Assembly (NCBI GenBank): GCA_013339765.2
Contig: JABSTR010001154.1
Location: 310,001 to 374,000, forward strand
Direction of reading: 5' to 3'
DNA length: 64,000 bases
From: Haemaphysalis longicornis
Taxonomy: Eukaryota > Arthropoda > Arachnida > Ixodida > Ixodidae
Shown here: positions 20,506 to 31,520 of the stretch, piece after piece
Numbering within the stretch: position 1 is the stretch's first letter
Layout: every line of letters starts with the position of its first letter
The notes under the pieces: model-generated
What the model was told of the DNA's origin: nothing
Databases searched by the model: none
Seen by the model: only the letters and a program-made list of their open reading frames with translations
Program-made: the position numbers and the translations under genes

Positions 20506-22929
20506 GGCGCCGTGCTGCCTGTTTTGCCTGGTACGTCGCCAGTGAACAAAGGCGCATATCTTTCCCAAGTGCGGCTATTAGAAACTTGCATGACTAAATG
20601 CCTGCCCTACGCATTCTTGCTTACACAAAACGGAGCGCCTGAGTCAGGATAATTGCGGAGGGGTGCAGCTCCAAAACCGATCGCGCCTTCGGGTAAGCTC
20701 AGCGCGCGGGAGCGTTGTGTCCCTTTGTGCGTGACATGTCGCCACATGTCGTTCTCAGCAAAGGAGATTGACTCGTCAATGTATGGACGAGGAAGCAAGG
20801 AGTGGTCCGCCCAAACTCGCGACGGAAAAGAAGAGGGACTGCCGGCTAAAGACTGGTAAGGGAACAGACGATCATTGTACGTTAAGCAGAACAACATGCA
20901 AGCGTTGGTGGCAGCCTACAGAGAGATCTAGCGGCCGTGGGCAGACATTCAATACTCGTGCAAGGTAATTGAAGAATGCAATGCAGGGGCTGCGTATTGG
21001 GCGAAATGTGGGGTTTAGCTGCATGAATTTCGTGCGTGGGCAGAGGGTTTTTGTGAGTGAGGGCAGGGCGCACAGCAAAGTATGTCCCTCTTCCGCGCGT
21101 CACCCCTTCATTTTTCCTTTTTCACGTTTCTGTCGAGCCCGCGAGGGTGTGGGTCTCAGATTGCGCGCACTGCGTGTCCCCTTCTGAAAGCGGTATTGCG
21201 ACAGTCATTTTCAGCTCCGCGATTAGGCAGATTTGTTCGGCGGTATTTTCTCTAACCTAGGAAATTGGAGAACAGCGGGTAAACAAAAAGGGCGCGCTGC
21301 GTCTCACCGAGCCAGTTCCAGACATTATCCTAAACGTAGGGCACGGCAAGTCACTAGCCCTGCCACACGCAGACGGCAGTCGCGACAGTAACAAAGAACC
21401 GATGGCCATCTTCAACCTCGGTCACAACTAAAGCGCCTCCAGTGCGTCCACGACCGCTTTTTACCTGGGCGGCCGCTGCCCGGAGCAGTGTATATTCAGG
21501 GGCTTAATTGAGACACAACAAGAGCAATATGGTGCAAGGACAGAAGCCTTTGAGAAGCTCATGTTCCAAGTGCCAACACACAAAAGAGGCCTCAAATTGT
21601 AAGTCATTTTCTTCCATTGATTTTTCCTTGCATGATCACTGATGTCTTTTGACGATGGAGGTTGCTGTGCCTTAAGCTGTGCGGTGTAGATCAATTGATC
21701 AATTCCTAAATTTAAACGACGTTGCAGTACCTTTGTTTCTGCGAGATAAAAAAATGTCTGTCTCGTTTTATTTCGAATGAAATATTTGCGTTTGAATTGG
21801 TCGTTGAAAGAAGTGCTTACGGTGAAGCGGTAGGTGACTTTTAATGAACGAAAACGTAAATTCAACTCGTATAAACGCCTAAACATTTTATTATGCACAA
21901 GCTTGGGGAGGGATGCTCAGAGTGTATCGGTACAGCATTAGTATCGGTTCATGAAGAGTTAAAAATATATTAGTTCTCGCTGCAGTTTTAGTAGCTTGCT
22001 TTAACAAGGACACAACTCCATGTGAAGTAGCCGCTGTCGCATGGTGTCCCGTTATCGAGATTTTTGTCACCGCGTTTCATACCAACGCGTGCATCCACTG
22101 CTGCACCCAACTTTAAAATCATCATGCAGCGTACGCAAGTGAAGGACATTCGTAATTGTGGCGCAGAAACATACGTGCCGTTCCGTTACCGCTTCCTGGC
22201 CTTCGAAGTTCTGTGTGCGTAGACGTATATATCGTTCTTTCAATGCTCAATCGGTCTGCCATGACTACAGAATTTCGTAATTAAACCAACAGTCTACAGA
22301 CCACAGTCCCTATTAATAGCACCAGCACACCTCCGCCGCCCCCCTTCATACGGGTGCGCGTTAATGTGCTTCTTTCTGCCTGGATCCGCAACTGTTACGT
22401 AAACATTGTAAAACGTCGAATGAAGGTAATTTTGAGCAATCGTCAGCATTGCTTAATAACCAATGCCCGAGGAATTATCCCTGTAAAAACCACTATTTTT
22501 AGCAAATCTATCATGTCGTAGCCGGAAAGGTGAACATCACGGCCACTGTCAACGAAGGCAATACTGTAAATGTGCCATTACTGTCTGCTTCACTCTGAAA
22601 AACGGCAGTCTGTAGCATTTATGAATGCGGGGCCATGCCATTACGCATGTTCTCTTGGTGGACTCCGGAAACAAAAGCATCGCACCACCCGCGAAGGTGA
22701 TGCTGGCTCTGTACAACTGCCCAATGCTCCGTTCTCTGGTGGACCAAAAAGCTTCCCAACATAATTTCCATTTCCCGACTCTCTAACGAAAACTACAAAA
22801 TTCTTGTACGCCCTGTAGATTCCAGATCCGCACGTGCACATACACAGCACATGCTGTTTTATCGTTTAGCTTAAAACCCACCGTGTGTACTCGGCTGAAC
22901 AATGGCAGCGCATGAGTCAGCTAAAAAAA
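20506..22929. other. Unrecognised 2.4 kb
   Basis: No gene or element is recognised with confidence apart from the doubtful reading frame at 21461-21898. Confidence 0.35.
21461..21898 (-). other. 145-codon open frame, possible Penelope-like remnant
   Basis: A 145-residue open frame, rich in Arg/Lys/Phe. I cannot assign it firmly. The pattern of basic helix (HNKMFRRLYELNLRF), then FYLAETKVLQRRLNLG, recalls the region before the RT of Penelope-like elements, where a basic segment is followed by an L..E..vL..GLnF motif. The match is loose and the frame may be chance. Confidence 0.2.
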
Positions 22930-23348
22930 CTCCCACCTCCCCTCGCGGGAACCCCTGTGTAGATGCGACGCATAGGCGGAGCGGCGATAGGGACCGCGTT
23001 TTATAGCGCGCTGTATACGTGAGGGGACTGGTAAGCCGGTCCCAGTCGATGACGACGTTGGCGTACTTGTAAAGCGGCGTGGACTCTAGGTGTTTTGAGC
23101 CAAGCGTGGATGTTGGTTCGCCGGAGAACGGCACACCGGTTATATGCGCAGCGCGCCCGAAGGAGAGGAAACCGCGGAAGAGGAGAGTACTGCACATGCG
23201 CCGGGCCTAGCGCGTCTGCCCGGCTATGAGCGCAACGTGCCCGCGGCTATGACGCACACAAAATCAACACAATCCCCTTAATCCAATCCAATCCCAAATC
23301 CAATCAGCCAATCGAATCCAATTCCAATGCCCCTCGCGAGAGAGTGTT
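22930..23348 (-). mobile_element. MITE-like element (family B), copy 3, rearranged
   Basis: Shows the same right end as the other copies (CCCACCTCCCCTCGCGGGAACCC next to AGATGCGACGC at 22971) and the same inner blocks: ACCGGTTATATGCGCAG, GAAGGAGAGGA, AGTACTGCACATGCGC, a run of AATCC pentamers and CCCTCGCGAGAGAGTGTT. About 130 bases at 22982-23110 are foreign to the other copies. The far end is missing after 23348. Confidence 0.7.
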
Positions 23349-23366
23349 TATATGTTACGGCTTTAT

Positions 23367-23470
23367 ATGTTCATTTAATATCTCTACTATTCATTGAAGT
23401 TGGCGATAAAACTGGTATCATTGTTATCAGGACAATGCAGTCTTTTTAATGAACAAAAGATGTAAACTAC
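23367..23470 (-). repeat. Fragment related to 44841-44975
   Basis: 'atctctactattcattgaag', then 'gataaaactggtatc' and 'tcaggac' match 'atctcgattatttctttgaag', 'cataaaactggtctt' and 'tcaagac' at about 44870. It lacks the terminal GGGGCCATG seen there, so it is a partial copy. Confidence 0.45.
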
Positions 23471-23487
23471 TGCGCTTTTTTTTTTCA

Positions 23488-23566
23488 TTGGGGAGGGGAG
23501 GGGGGGGGGTGGCTTGAGCCCCCCCCCCCCCCCGAAAAAAAAATCGTGGCTACGCGCCTGCATCGG
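23488..23566 (-). repeat. G-run/C-run palindromic repeat, inverted copy
   Basis: G-run, TGGCTTGAG, C-run, CGAAAAAAAAATCG then TGGCTACGC. On the minus strand this has the GCGTAGCCA start of the 20346-20505 repeat. Confidence 0.6.
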
Positions 23567-23658
23567 GGCACTCCGCAACTTGCAGGAGGCGCGAACATGG
23601 TAGCGGCGCGCAGAATCGTAACATCGGGCTGCTTCCAGGTCGGCTAGGGCGGGTCAAG

Positions 23659-23850
23659 GACATTTCGGTACGGACATTTCGGTGAATGGACGCATCAGTG
23701 TACGGACATATCAGTGTACGGACATTTCGGTGCGCGCACATTCCGGTGTAAGGACATTTCAGTCCGGACGTTTCAGTGCGCAAACATGTCGGCGTATTCG
23801 GGCAAATCGGTATAACGACATTTCGGTGTGCAGACATATAGGTATCAGGA
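23659..23850. repeat. Minisatellite of about 16 bp, about 12 units
   Basis: About 12 diverged units with consensus GGACATTTCGGTGTAC. The array ends exactly where the Ruka SINE begins. Confidence 0.8.
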
Positions 23851-24045
23851 CCCGCCGCGGTGGCTCAGTGGCTAAGGCGTTGCGCTGCTGAGCACGAGGT
23901 CGCGGGTTCAATTCCCGGCCGCGGCGGCCGCTTTTCTGATGGAGGCGAAAAGCAAGAACGCCCGTGTGTACGAGATTTCGGCGCACGTTAAAGATCCCCA
24001 GGTGATCAAAATTAATCCGGAGCCTTTCACTACGGCGCGCCCGTC
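23851..24045 (+). mobile_element. Ruka-like tRNA-derived SINE, copy 1
   Basis: The tRNA-like head starts CCCGCCGCGG. The A-box region is TGGCTCAGTGGCTAAGG and the B-box GGTTCAATTCC, which together make an internal RNA polymerase III promoter. The body has TTTTCTGATGGAGGCGAAAA, CGCACGTTAAAGATCCCC and CACTACGGCG. This is the best-kept of the four copies here. Ruka is a SINE known from ticks; it codes for nothing and needs LINE enzymes to move. Confidence 0.9.
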
Positions 24046-24176
24046 GCTTGCGTAACCTCCCGGCCTTTCCGTTCTTTCTTCTTGCTTCCTTTTCTTTTGC
24101 ACGTCATTTTAATTTATGACAAGACGTTGACTCAAAGAAACCAACGCGCTTCAGTAACAGTTAAATTAAAGGTCTG

Positions 24177-24322
24177 TTCGCATGAATAATAAAATGAAAA
24201 AGGTTGAACGGGAGTAAATTAACAGGGTCAACTTTTAATATCCGATAGATTTTAGGCGTGAATAATAAAACAATGAGGTTGAACGGAAGTAAATTAGTAG
24301 CGTTCATTTTTAATTTCTATCG
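24177..24322. repeat. Two-copy tandem repeat of about 76 bp
   Basis: Both units contain GAATAATAAAA, AGGTTGAACGG(G/A)AGTAAATTA and TTTTAAT in order, starting at about 24177 and 24253. Confidence 0.75.
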
Positions 24323-24534
24323 AAACGGGGTTTAACGCGCTGATGCTCCGCCTCGGTTTGTTCGTTTCCGTGCTTGATACTCGCGTTGGCCTCTACATCT
24401 CGCCTTCACATAATTCCCCTGACGTGGGCAACGTGGGTTCCGAAACATGCTCTTGAGACCAATGGGCAGAAGTTCCCAACCGTTCGCGGCTCTATTCATT
24501 TCGGATCAGGCTAAATGTCTGAAGCTTAATTCCA

Positions 24535-24913
24535 ATCATTAGTAAAAAAAGCCCCACATAACCAGCTTTCTACCGAATCAGTGCTTTGAACGGCATCATT
24601 TCTTTCCTACTTCGACTGCGGGATAAATGTTTCAGGTAGTACCGTTTATTCCTCAACAATTTTATTTCCGGGAATTTTCGTACTGCAGCCGCATCATTAG
24701 TAAAAAAAAACACACACAAGCCTAAACCAATTTATGTACTGAGAAAGTAGTACGTGGGACCGTCGACCGAATCAGTGTTGGGAACGGCATCGTTTCTTCC
24801 CAACTCGGCTTCGGGACAAATGTTTCCGGTGGTACCATTTATTCCGGAGCCATTTTTTTCCGGGACCACTTCACCTAGAGCCATTTCTTCGGGTACCATT
24901 TTTGCCTGCACCG
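24535..24913. repeat. Two-copy tandem repeat related to the 7423 foldback
   Basis: Unit 1 (24535-24692) and unit 2 (24693-24913) both begin ATCATTAGTAAAAAAA. Both contain ACCGAATCAGTG, AACGGCATC, TTTCTT, GGGA(T/C)AAATGTTTC, TACC(G/A)TTTATTCC and TTTCCGGGA. The last part carries the ACCATTTATTCCGG motif of 7423-7672, so both belong to one repeat family. Confidence 0.7.
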
Positions 24914-27515
24914 CATTCAGCCTAAAGGCCGGGACGGACGTTTTTCAAAACCCTGCAGGAAGTGCGGCTTTCATCATAGTGAACGCGCCCGCCGGCTACA
25001 GTGAAATAGAAGCTTCAGCGCTTGGACCTTTTTCCAGCAACGGTCCCCCTAGCGGCCGCCACGGCGAACTAAAAATGGAAGTAAGGCACGCCCCAAAGAA
25101 AGTTTGGCTTTCGGAGAACTCGTGCACAAAATATCCTGGTCCTGCAGTCCCTCCAGCACTGACCCGTCACCCGTACCTTTCACATGAATGTCACGGCAGC
25201 AGGACTAATCTGCAGTGTTCGAAGCGCCCCTTTTTTTTTTTTTTTTCTTTTTTTTTTAATTTAGTAACCCCCTCGCTGGCAGCCATGCGCTGGCAGCGTG
25301 GTCAGCCTCAAAGGTCTTTGGCCATTTTCTTAGAAAGCCATTATTGCGTGGACGTACGAACCCACCACGAGGTGTCGAAAGAGAACAAAAGAAACGGCAG
25401 CGCAGTATACGCTCGAGCGCGGCCTGTAGGGGCGCCACTGAAATCCCCCTAGCGGCCCGTTTCGAAAGCAGACGCGGGAGTCTCCGCCCCGCTCCCCACT
25501 GTCGCCGCTGCTTTTACGGCATATTCACGACTGAGCTTTAGCGTTTGCGGGCGTTGGAAATCCATGTTTATGTGGAGCGGTCACTCTGTTTGCAAATGGG
25601 GTGTGTTTACGAGCGTGTAAATGTTTCTGACGCGATCTTGGTGTGGTATATTCGGTCTGTATAAGCGCCAGGTGTGTGTCACAGGCCAGCGTCGCGGAAC
25701 CGGCGTATGCATGGACCTGACTAGTTACGCTGCCCTAAATTTACTACCAGTGTCTCCGTAACTACCGGTTCCTAAGATGTTCATGCTACGGGTATACACT
25801 ACGATGTGAAATCAGTTTTGTGCGCTTACATATTCAGCGGAACACTCATACCTGACATCACGCCAGTTACGTTTGCCAATAATATACCTCAGATATTTAT
25901 CAACACCATTTAGAAGCCAATGTGTGTTAATTTCGGGAATATTCAAAGTAAGTACGATGGATAATGCAGAATTATACTCGGGGATCAGCACACAACAAAG
26001 AGTCGTCTTGTTGTGAGGTGAGCGCCCGCAAGAGCAGCGTGCAGACGGGCTTAGCATATATAATTTGTGCCGCAACTAAACGCTTCTTCGAAATATCGTC
26101 ACATGGCACAGGGAGCTTGCAGAATAAAGGAGAAACTGAAAATCAGAGCGCCTTATCACATACCATACTCCTCCAACGACACTTTTCATCGCTTGTGAAC
26201 TGCATGCCTACCCTGTATACTTCCAAAAATGCGTCCGCCGAACGATCAGCTGTTCGTTGAAGTCGAAAAACAAAACGGCAGTGAACGCGAGATTTCTGTG
26301 TGTGATTACTAAAACGTTCGTTGCATGATTCCGCTCCGCATATTTGTACACAGCGTCCCCCTCCCCAACCCCCCCCCCCCCCTTTCCCTATGTCTCGCGA
26401 AATAGCAGTGCATTTCGCGTATAGTTGGTCTGGTGGGGCCCTACCTGGCTTAAGTTTCGACGAACGTAATGTCAGAAGCTTGCCACTGAATTTTTTCTTC
26501 ATATTTCCGTTAGAGCTATTATGTTTCTTCCGCACTTGCACAGCATGTATTTTTTCGTAGTTTCAGGCGTATGTGGGCACATATTAACGACGTACAGGCT
26601 TCGAATATACTTAGCATTTTCACATGGTTTATATCTGATAAAATGCATAAGTTATTTTCCGGGATTGTCTAATCACATCCCCGAAACATATTTTTCTGCG
26701 ACGTATATATTCGAACCGAACCGCATTCGTTGTCCAACGCTGCAAAATGAAGCCAATCTCTCACTGTGCCAGTATCAGTCTAAACGAGGCGACAGTAGAA
26801 TTCATTTGTGCCTGACGTATTTAGAGGTGACAGGGGTGATATGCTGCTACCGTCGCCGACGGCCCGGAAGTGCGGCTACGAAGCGCGCAGAAAAACCGTG
26901 TCCCCCGGATAGCTCTTGCAGGTGAATCGCATGCGCTACGAAGACGCAGCTGCTTTTTAAGTGACCTAAACGTACTTTTTGCTAATAGACGTCACCATAA
27001 CAAGTTTTTTTAGGGCGCGGAAAGGTGAAAAGAAACGAAACAGAACCAAAACACTGCAATGAGACCCTATCAGCCACGCAGCGCATATCCCGTCAACGCC
27101 GCGGAGAAGCGGCGGCAGGCGGCGCAGCGATCGCGATCTAGCCCGAGGCGCCTGCCGCTCAGGTGCCCCGCTCAGATGCCAGGCGAGTTGCTCGCCCTCT
27201 GTCTGCTTACCGGAACGAGGAATAAATAGTAGCGGCGTGAGTTGCCTGCGGTTCTGTGACGGCGCTGCTCGATATGTCTTTTTTCCTCGGCGACTGCAAC
27301 ATCGTCGTACGGGATGGCTGTGCTCCCGCGCATGGACGAGATTTTGATGATCCTCAAGAGACAAGTGTTTTGTTTCCTGCAAAAAAATATTTATCATATG
27401 GTCTCATGAAGTAATTACACTTGGCTGCGTATGTCCGCCGTGAACACGCACGATGGGCTTCTAAAGCAGGTGGCAATCCGCACATTTTGCATTTCAACTC
27501 CGCCACTCAACGTTA
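24914..27515. other. Unrecognised 2.6 kb
   Basis: Open frames exist (for example through 24754-25452) but they run over repeats and homopolymers and have no recognisable domain. T-run at 25230-25260, C-run at 26370-26385. Confidence 0.35.
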
Positions 27516-28120
27516 AAGGGACCGTGCAACACTCTTTTCAACTTTTTTTTTTCTCAATCCTAGTGTTTTCGGAACGTAGCAAACAAACACATTAACCCAG
27601 CTTCACTGACCTGACCTCGCGAACGCTGTCGTTAACAGCAGTGCTGCTTGGCGTTCCCTAATAATCTTCGTAGGATTTCGCAAAGTCAGCAGATCGATTC
27701 CCGTTCGCGCCAATTCATTTGTGTCGTTTGCACTGCTCGCGCCATCTACTGCAACCTTTTGTTACTTCGGAACTTGAAACGCTGCCACGAGAGGGCGAGC
27801 GCGTTTTGTTTTTTCGCGGACAAGTTTTTTGTTTTTTATCCCAAAAACACAGGGTGGACCGATACTTTCCGCCCTAAGCACATAGAAGAAATTCGGTCGG
27901 CACCAGAATCCCGGGACGCTCGCCGCCGAGTCTGTACACAAAGCAGCCGCGTCGGCGGATTGCCTCGAAAGCGCGTCATCCCTATTTCATATTTGCCGCG
28001 CTTTCGAGGCGCTTTTTCAAAGAAAGTGCTACGAGTTGTGCCGCGCCTCCGCCAGATGGCGCCACGGGTCCCGCGACCGAGAGAAGACGCAGTGAAACAT
28101 CCCCCTCGCGAGGGGCAAGA
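27516..28120 (+). repeat. TTAAAGGGACC-type element end and its interior
   Basis: TTAAAGGGACCGTGCAACAC followed by a T-run at 27550 resembles the terminus at 61926 (TTAAAGGGGCACTGACACAA plus T-run), which is one end of a TIR element. I see no matching right end here, so this is probably a truncated copy of a related family. The GC-rich 27870-28110 stretch has no recognisable protein. Confidence 0.35.
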
Positions 28121-28122
28121 TC

Positions 28123-28455
28123 AAATGCAGAGCATTTCCGGGGGCGCACGACGTTAAGTAGTTTGCGTTACGTTAATGTTGTTGCACTTGTGGCAACTGC
28201 TGACGAGAGAGCGCTCGTCAGCAGTAATTTAAATGAGTCAACGATATAAGGGGCGTTAATAGCGTCCCATTCTGTTTCGGCTTTGTGGCGCAGTGGGTAG
28301 AGCACCATGTACACTGCGTTCCGCCCGCAGGGTCGAGGGATCGAAACTGGGCGCCGGATAGTATTTTTTTTTATATAGTAGGGATCGAGGGGTGCAGTGC
28401 GGACTACGGACGTCAACGCGGGTGACATCGTGAGTTACTGAAATGCTCTGCATTT
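28123..28455 (+). mobile_element. TIR-bounded element with a tRNA-like core
   Basis: Perfect 16-bp inverted ends AAATGCAGAGCATTTC at 28123-28138 and 28440-28455. Inside, 28279-28357 resembles a tRNA gene: A-box TGGCGCAGTGGG and B-box GGGATCGAAAC, followed by a T-run. The tRNA arms do not pair well enough for a real tRNA. Either a second type of tRNA-derived SINE has landed in a MITE, or the whole is one composite. It is clearly different from Ruka. Confidence 0.55.
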
Positions 28456-29552
28456 AAAAATTTTCGCCATGGCGTGGGGACTTACGACTTACAGCGGCCA
28501 CCACAGGCAAGGGGGCGGCGGCAGCGCTTCGCTCCGTGATGCTCCTCCACTCCCTCTAGAACTGGTCGGGATTCCTCCCTACCATGCGTCTCCTGCCGTA
28601 GGCCTCCTCCTCCTGTCAGGCCACGGTGGCCTGTGGCCGCTGCCACCGTGTCCGGCCTCTGTGTCTGTCACTGTGTCTGCCGTGTCTGGCCTGGCGTCTG
28701 TGGCCGCTGAGCTGGACGTACACGCCTCGCCCACGGTCGTCGATCCCGACCACTGCACTGCCTTGTCTTGCTCGTGGCCCGCTTGGAGGGGTACAAGTGG
28801 AGACGCCGCTCCCTCTTCTTTGCCCTTTGTTCAGCGTTGCTGCCTCTCCCGGCGGGTGAGACGTTTGTGAGTCGGAGCCCAAGGCAAAACAAGGGGGGGC
28901 TGATAAGGTGTCAACACCTTTCGTCAGACAGTTTCGGGCCCTTTTCACCCATCTATCCCCCGCTACTGCGGTGCTGTTGCGAAAGCCGTCGTCTTCGCTC
29001 GACCACCAAAAACCTGCTGCCTTCCTCTTCGACGTTCGACGACCCGGCGTGTCCACAATGACGAACTAAATTTCGTCTACATTGACCCCTACGAGGGTGC
29101 GTTGAGTCGAAATAAACAGCTTGCAAAGCAGTATATGTCTAATACCCCCCCCCCCCCCCCGTTTTCATTCCGGTGTCATTGATTTACTCGGCGTCCTCCG
29201 GGGCTCCTCGCCACCGCTGACACCTCTTTCCCAACTATTTACCCCCTCGCCTCAACCGGTGCCCCTTTGGCTGCAAGTTGCGCAGTCGGCAGCTAACGGC
29301 GGTATGCGGAATTATGAGATGATTGCGATAAATAATCAGAAACAGTGGACTGGCGTAAAAAATGCACAGACGGTTACTACACTCCCTAATATGAAATTTG
29401 TGCGCAGCGCGACCTGCAGTCTTCTCGGTCACGGTGCATTTCTGCTGCGTCTGAGGAAGAGTCCGCGTGATCAGCGAACGTACGGCGCCGTGCGCTACTC
29501 TGCTGCTACCTCGCAGTGCGCCGCCGCCGGCCAGCATCTTGCAAATCGTGTT
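28456..29552. other. Unrecognised 1.1 kb
   Basis: Open frames on both strands (28469-28870 plus, 28616-29056 minus) overlap each other and contain no domain I know. C-run at 29146-29160. Confidence 0.35.
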
Positions 29553-29604
29553 TGAACCACGTGACATTGCGCGTGAACCTCCCGCGCAAATGTCACGTGG
29601 TTCA
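29553..29604. repeat. Hairpin with a 20-bp stem
   Basis: TGAACCACGTGACATTGCGCG faces CGCGCAAATGTCACGTGGTTCA across a 9-base loop. One unpaired base interrupts the stem. A diverged half copy (CGCGAAAGCGTCAAGTGGTTTGGATTAG) lies at about 29944 on the other side of the RTE insertion. Confidence 0.7.
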
Positions 29605-29633
29605 GATTAGCCCAGCATAAAGGAACAGCGAGC

Positions 29634-29927
29634 ATGTTGTAGCATCATCATCATCATCATCATCATCAGCCTATCTACGCCCACTGCAGGGCAAAGGCCT
29701 CTCCCATTATTCTCCAATTACCTCGGTCCTGTGCCAACTGTGACAAATTTATCCCCGCAAACTTCTTAATCTCATCTGCCCATCTAAGTTTCTGCCACCC
29801 CCTGCAACGCTTGCCTTCTCTAGGTATCCACTCTGTTACCCTTAATGACCAGCGGTTATCTTGCCTTCGCATTACATGCCCTGCCCACGTCCATTTGTTC
29901 TTCTTAATCTCTACTATGTTGTAGCAT
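29634..29927 (-). mobile_element. RTE-like LINE 3' end with target-site duplications
   Basis: On the minus strand, 29932-29675 encodes KNKWTWAGHVMRR, RWSLRVTEWIPREGKR, WADEIKKFAG and LAQDRGNWR, the well-known C-terminal end of RTE-type LINE reverse transcriptases. The 3' tail is a GAT trinucleotide run (ATC on plus, 29642-29669). Both sides carry the 12-bp direct repeat ATGTTGTAGCAT (29634-29645 and 29916-29927). It is thus a complete, heavily 5'-truncated insertion of about 280 bp. Confidence 0.85.
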
Positions 29928-30229
29928 ATCATGTTTGAATTTCCCGCGAAAGCGTCAAGTGGTTTGGATTAGCGGAGAATGGAACAGCGTCTGGGGAAAG
30001 TGTCGGGGAGGGTGCTCCTTGGTGGCGACGCATGAGACATGTGTCAGGGAAAGGCAGTGAGAGAGATGACGCCCTAGCCGTACGTGTCGTACTCCACTTC
30101 ACCTTTCGCTAGACACGCCTCTCAGTTTTCTTTCTTTGGTCGCTGCTGCGTTCGCTCACTCGGTTACGTGGACATAAACAGACGCCGCTCCCGCGAAGCC
30201 CAGGTAACGGCTGCCGAAGGGCTGCCCCC

Positions 30230-31520
30230 TAAAACGACCGAAACCCGCCGTTGCTGTTTCCACTCAAATTCACTTCGACAAGTAGTTGTGAATCCCTCCG
30301 GGTAGTAGAACTTTCCCAGTTGGAATGCCGGCTTGAGCCCATATTTCTTTTTCAGCTTGGAAGGCCTTCCGAGCAACATTTTCGCTGGTGTCTTTCACGC
30401 CTAAGTATGCTCCATCACCGGTTACTGGTTTATGCGTGCACGGTTTGCGAGTAGAAAAAGGGGGGCATGCACGAACAGCTAAGTGTCATGCCGCTACCGA
30501 TGAAATTCCAGTTGTGCTGGTGGAAGATTTAGATGTCGAAATTACATGGCTCAATGCAATTAATCGGCTGTACTCCTTAATCGAGTGGTTCGGGTGCGGG
30601 TTTATGGGTTGCACAGTCATCTTACACACTCAGTAAGATGCATACAAGGGGGAAGGAAATGGACAGCCACAGGTTTGTACGCGAGAATAGAGCTCAAGGG
30701 CTTCCAGGTTTTAAATCGTTACGAGATGGATGCATGCCGTTTGTTTGGAGGAAGAAGAGTGAAAATCGAAGCGTTTATGCACGAATGGGGGCAAAACCAA
30801 TGGAAAGATGCTGGCACCACTGTTACCACCTGAAGTCCAGCTCATGGAGTAGCGGCAAATCCCTCTCGGTTGAACAGCAAATTGCCCACCAGGAACGCCG
30901 GTGTGAGCCAATATCACTTCTTCAGAGGGCTTTCAGGGGATTATTTCGACCGCGTCTGTCACTTCTAAGCACGCGCACATGACCGGTTGCCGGTTTATGC
31001 GTGCGCAGGTTTGTAGTGGATAATAGTGGGAGGGAGGAGGGGAGGCATGCAAGTGCAGCTATAGGCTTCATGCCCGTACTGTAGGATGGCATGTCCGTTG
31101 TTCTGGGGCGAGATTTAAACGCGGACGTTAAACGGCCCAATGGGACCTGTCCGGAGTCCTTAGTGGTAGAGCGGATTGGGTTTGTTTGTTAGGCTATGTT
31201 CAGATTACCGACGCAAAAACCGTATCGTTATCTATGGACGTAAAAAAATGCCATGTCAGGCAGTTCGGTTGGCTGAGACGTGAGATGACGTCACTCTTTA
31301 AAGTTATTACGACAGTTGCAGCAACCGTCTGAACCCGGCCTCTTGCGTGACACGCCGTTTTTTACGTCCATAGATCACGATATGGCTTTTGCTTTGGCTG
31401 TCTGAACATAGCCTTACACAAACAGTAAGATGCTTTCGACGCGGGAACGACACAGGCAGTTGATGCTTATCTGCAAGAACAAAGCTTGGATCCGTCAGAG
31501 GTTCATTCAGCTAATTGGCT
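30230..31520. repeat. Block duplication (two units), one with a MITE
   Basis: Unit 1 (about 30255-30650) and unit 2 (about 30820-31440) share GAGCC(C)ATAT...TTCTT, GGTTTATGCGTGC, GGCATGCA.G..CAGCTA, CATGCC and CAGTAAGATGC in the same order. Unit 2 contains the 222-bp MITE; unit 1 has a single TTACACA at that place. No coding region is recognised in either unit. Confidence 0.7.
31192..31413. mobile_element. PIF/Harbinger-like MITE with TTA duplication
   Basis: The ends are GGCTATGTTCAGA and TCTGAACATAGCC, and the TIRs extend imperfectly over about 55 bases, through 'TCTATGGACGTAAAAAA'. The element is flanked by TTA on both sides (31189-31191 and 31414-31416). A 3-bp TTA duplication is the signature of the PIF/Harbinger superfamily. 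The paralogous site in unit 1 (about 30622) has one TTA and no element. Confidence 0.85.

Noticed and set aside
24754..25452. 232-codon open frame on the plus strand
   Set aside because: It starts in the tandem repeat at 24535-24913, includes a run of Phe from a T-run and shows no domain.
27648..28157. 169-codon open frame on the plus strand
   Set aside because: Lies in the interior of a TTAAAGGG-type repeat; composition is Arg/Pro-rich as expected from CpG-rich noncoding DNA.
28279..28357. A functional tRNA gene
   Set aside because: A- and B-box are present but the acceptor and anticodon stems do not form; a SINE head is more likely.
28616..29056. 146-codon open frame on the minus strand opposite another frame
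   Set aside because: Both strands are open, which reflects high GC; neither has a known domain.
31160..31185. tRNA-like A-box TAGTGGTAGAGCGGATTGGG
   Set aside because: No B-box or cloverleaf follows; the match is short.
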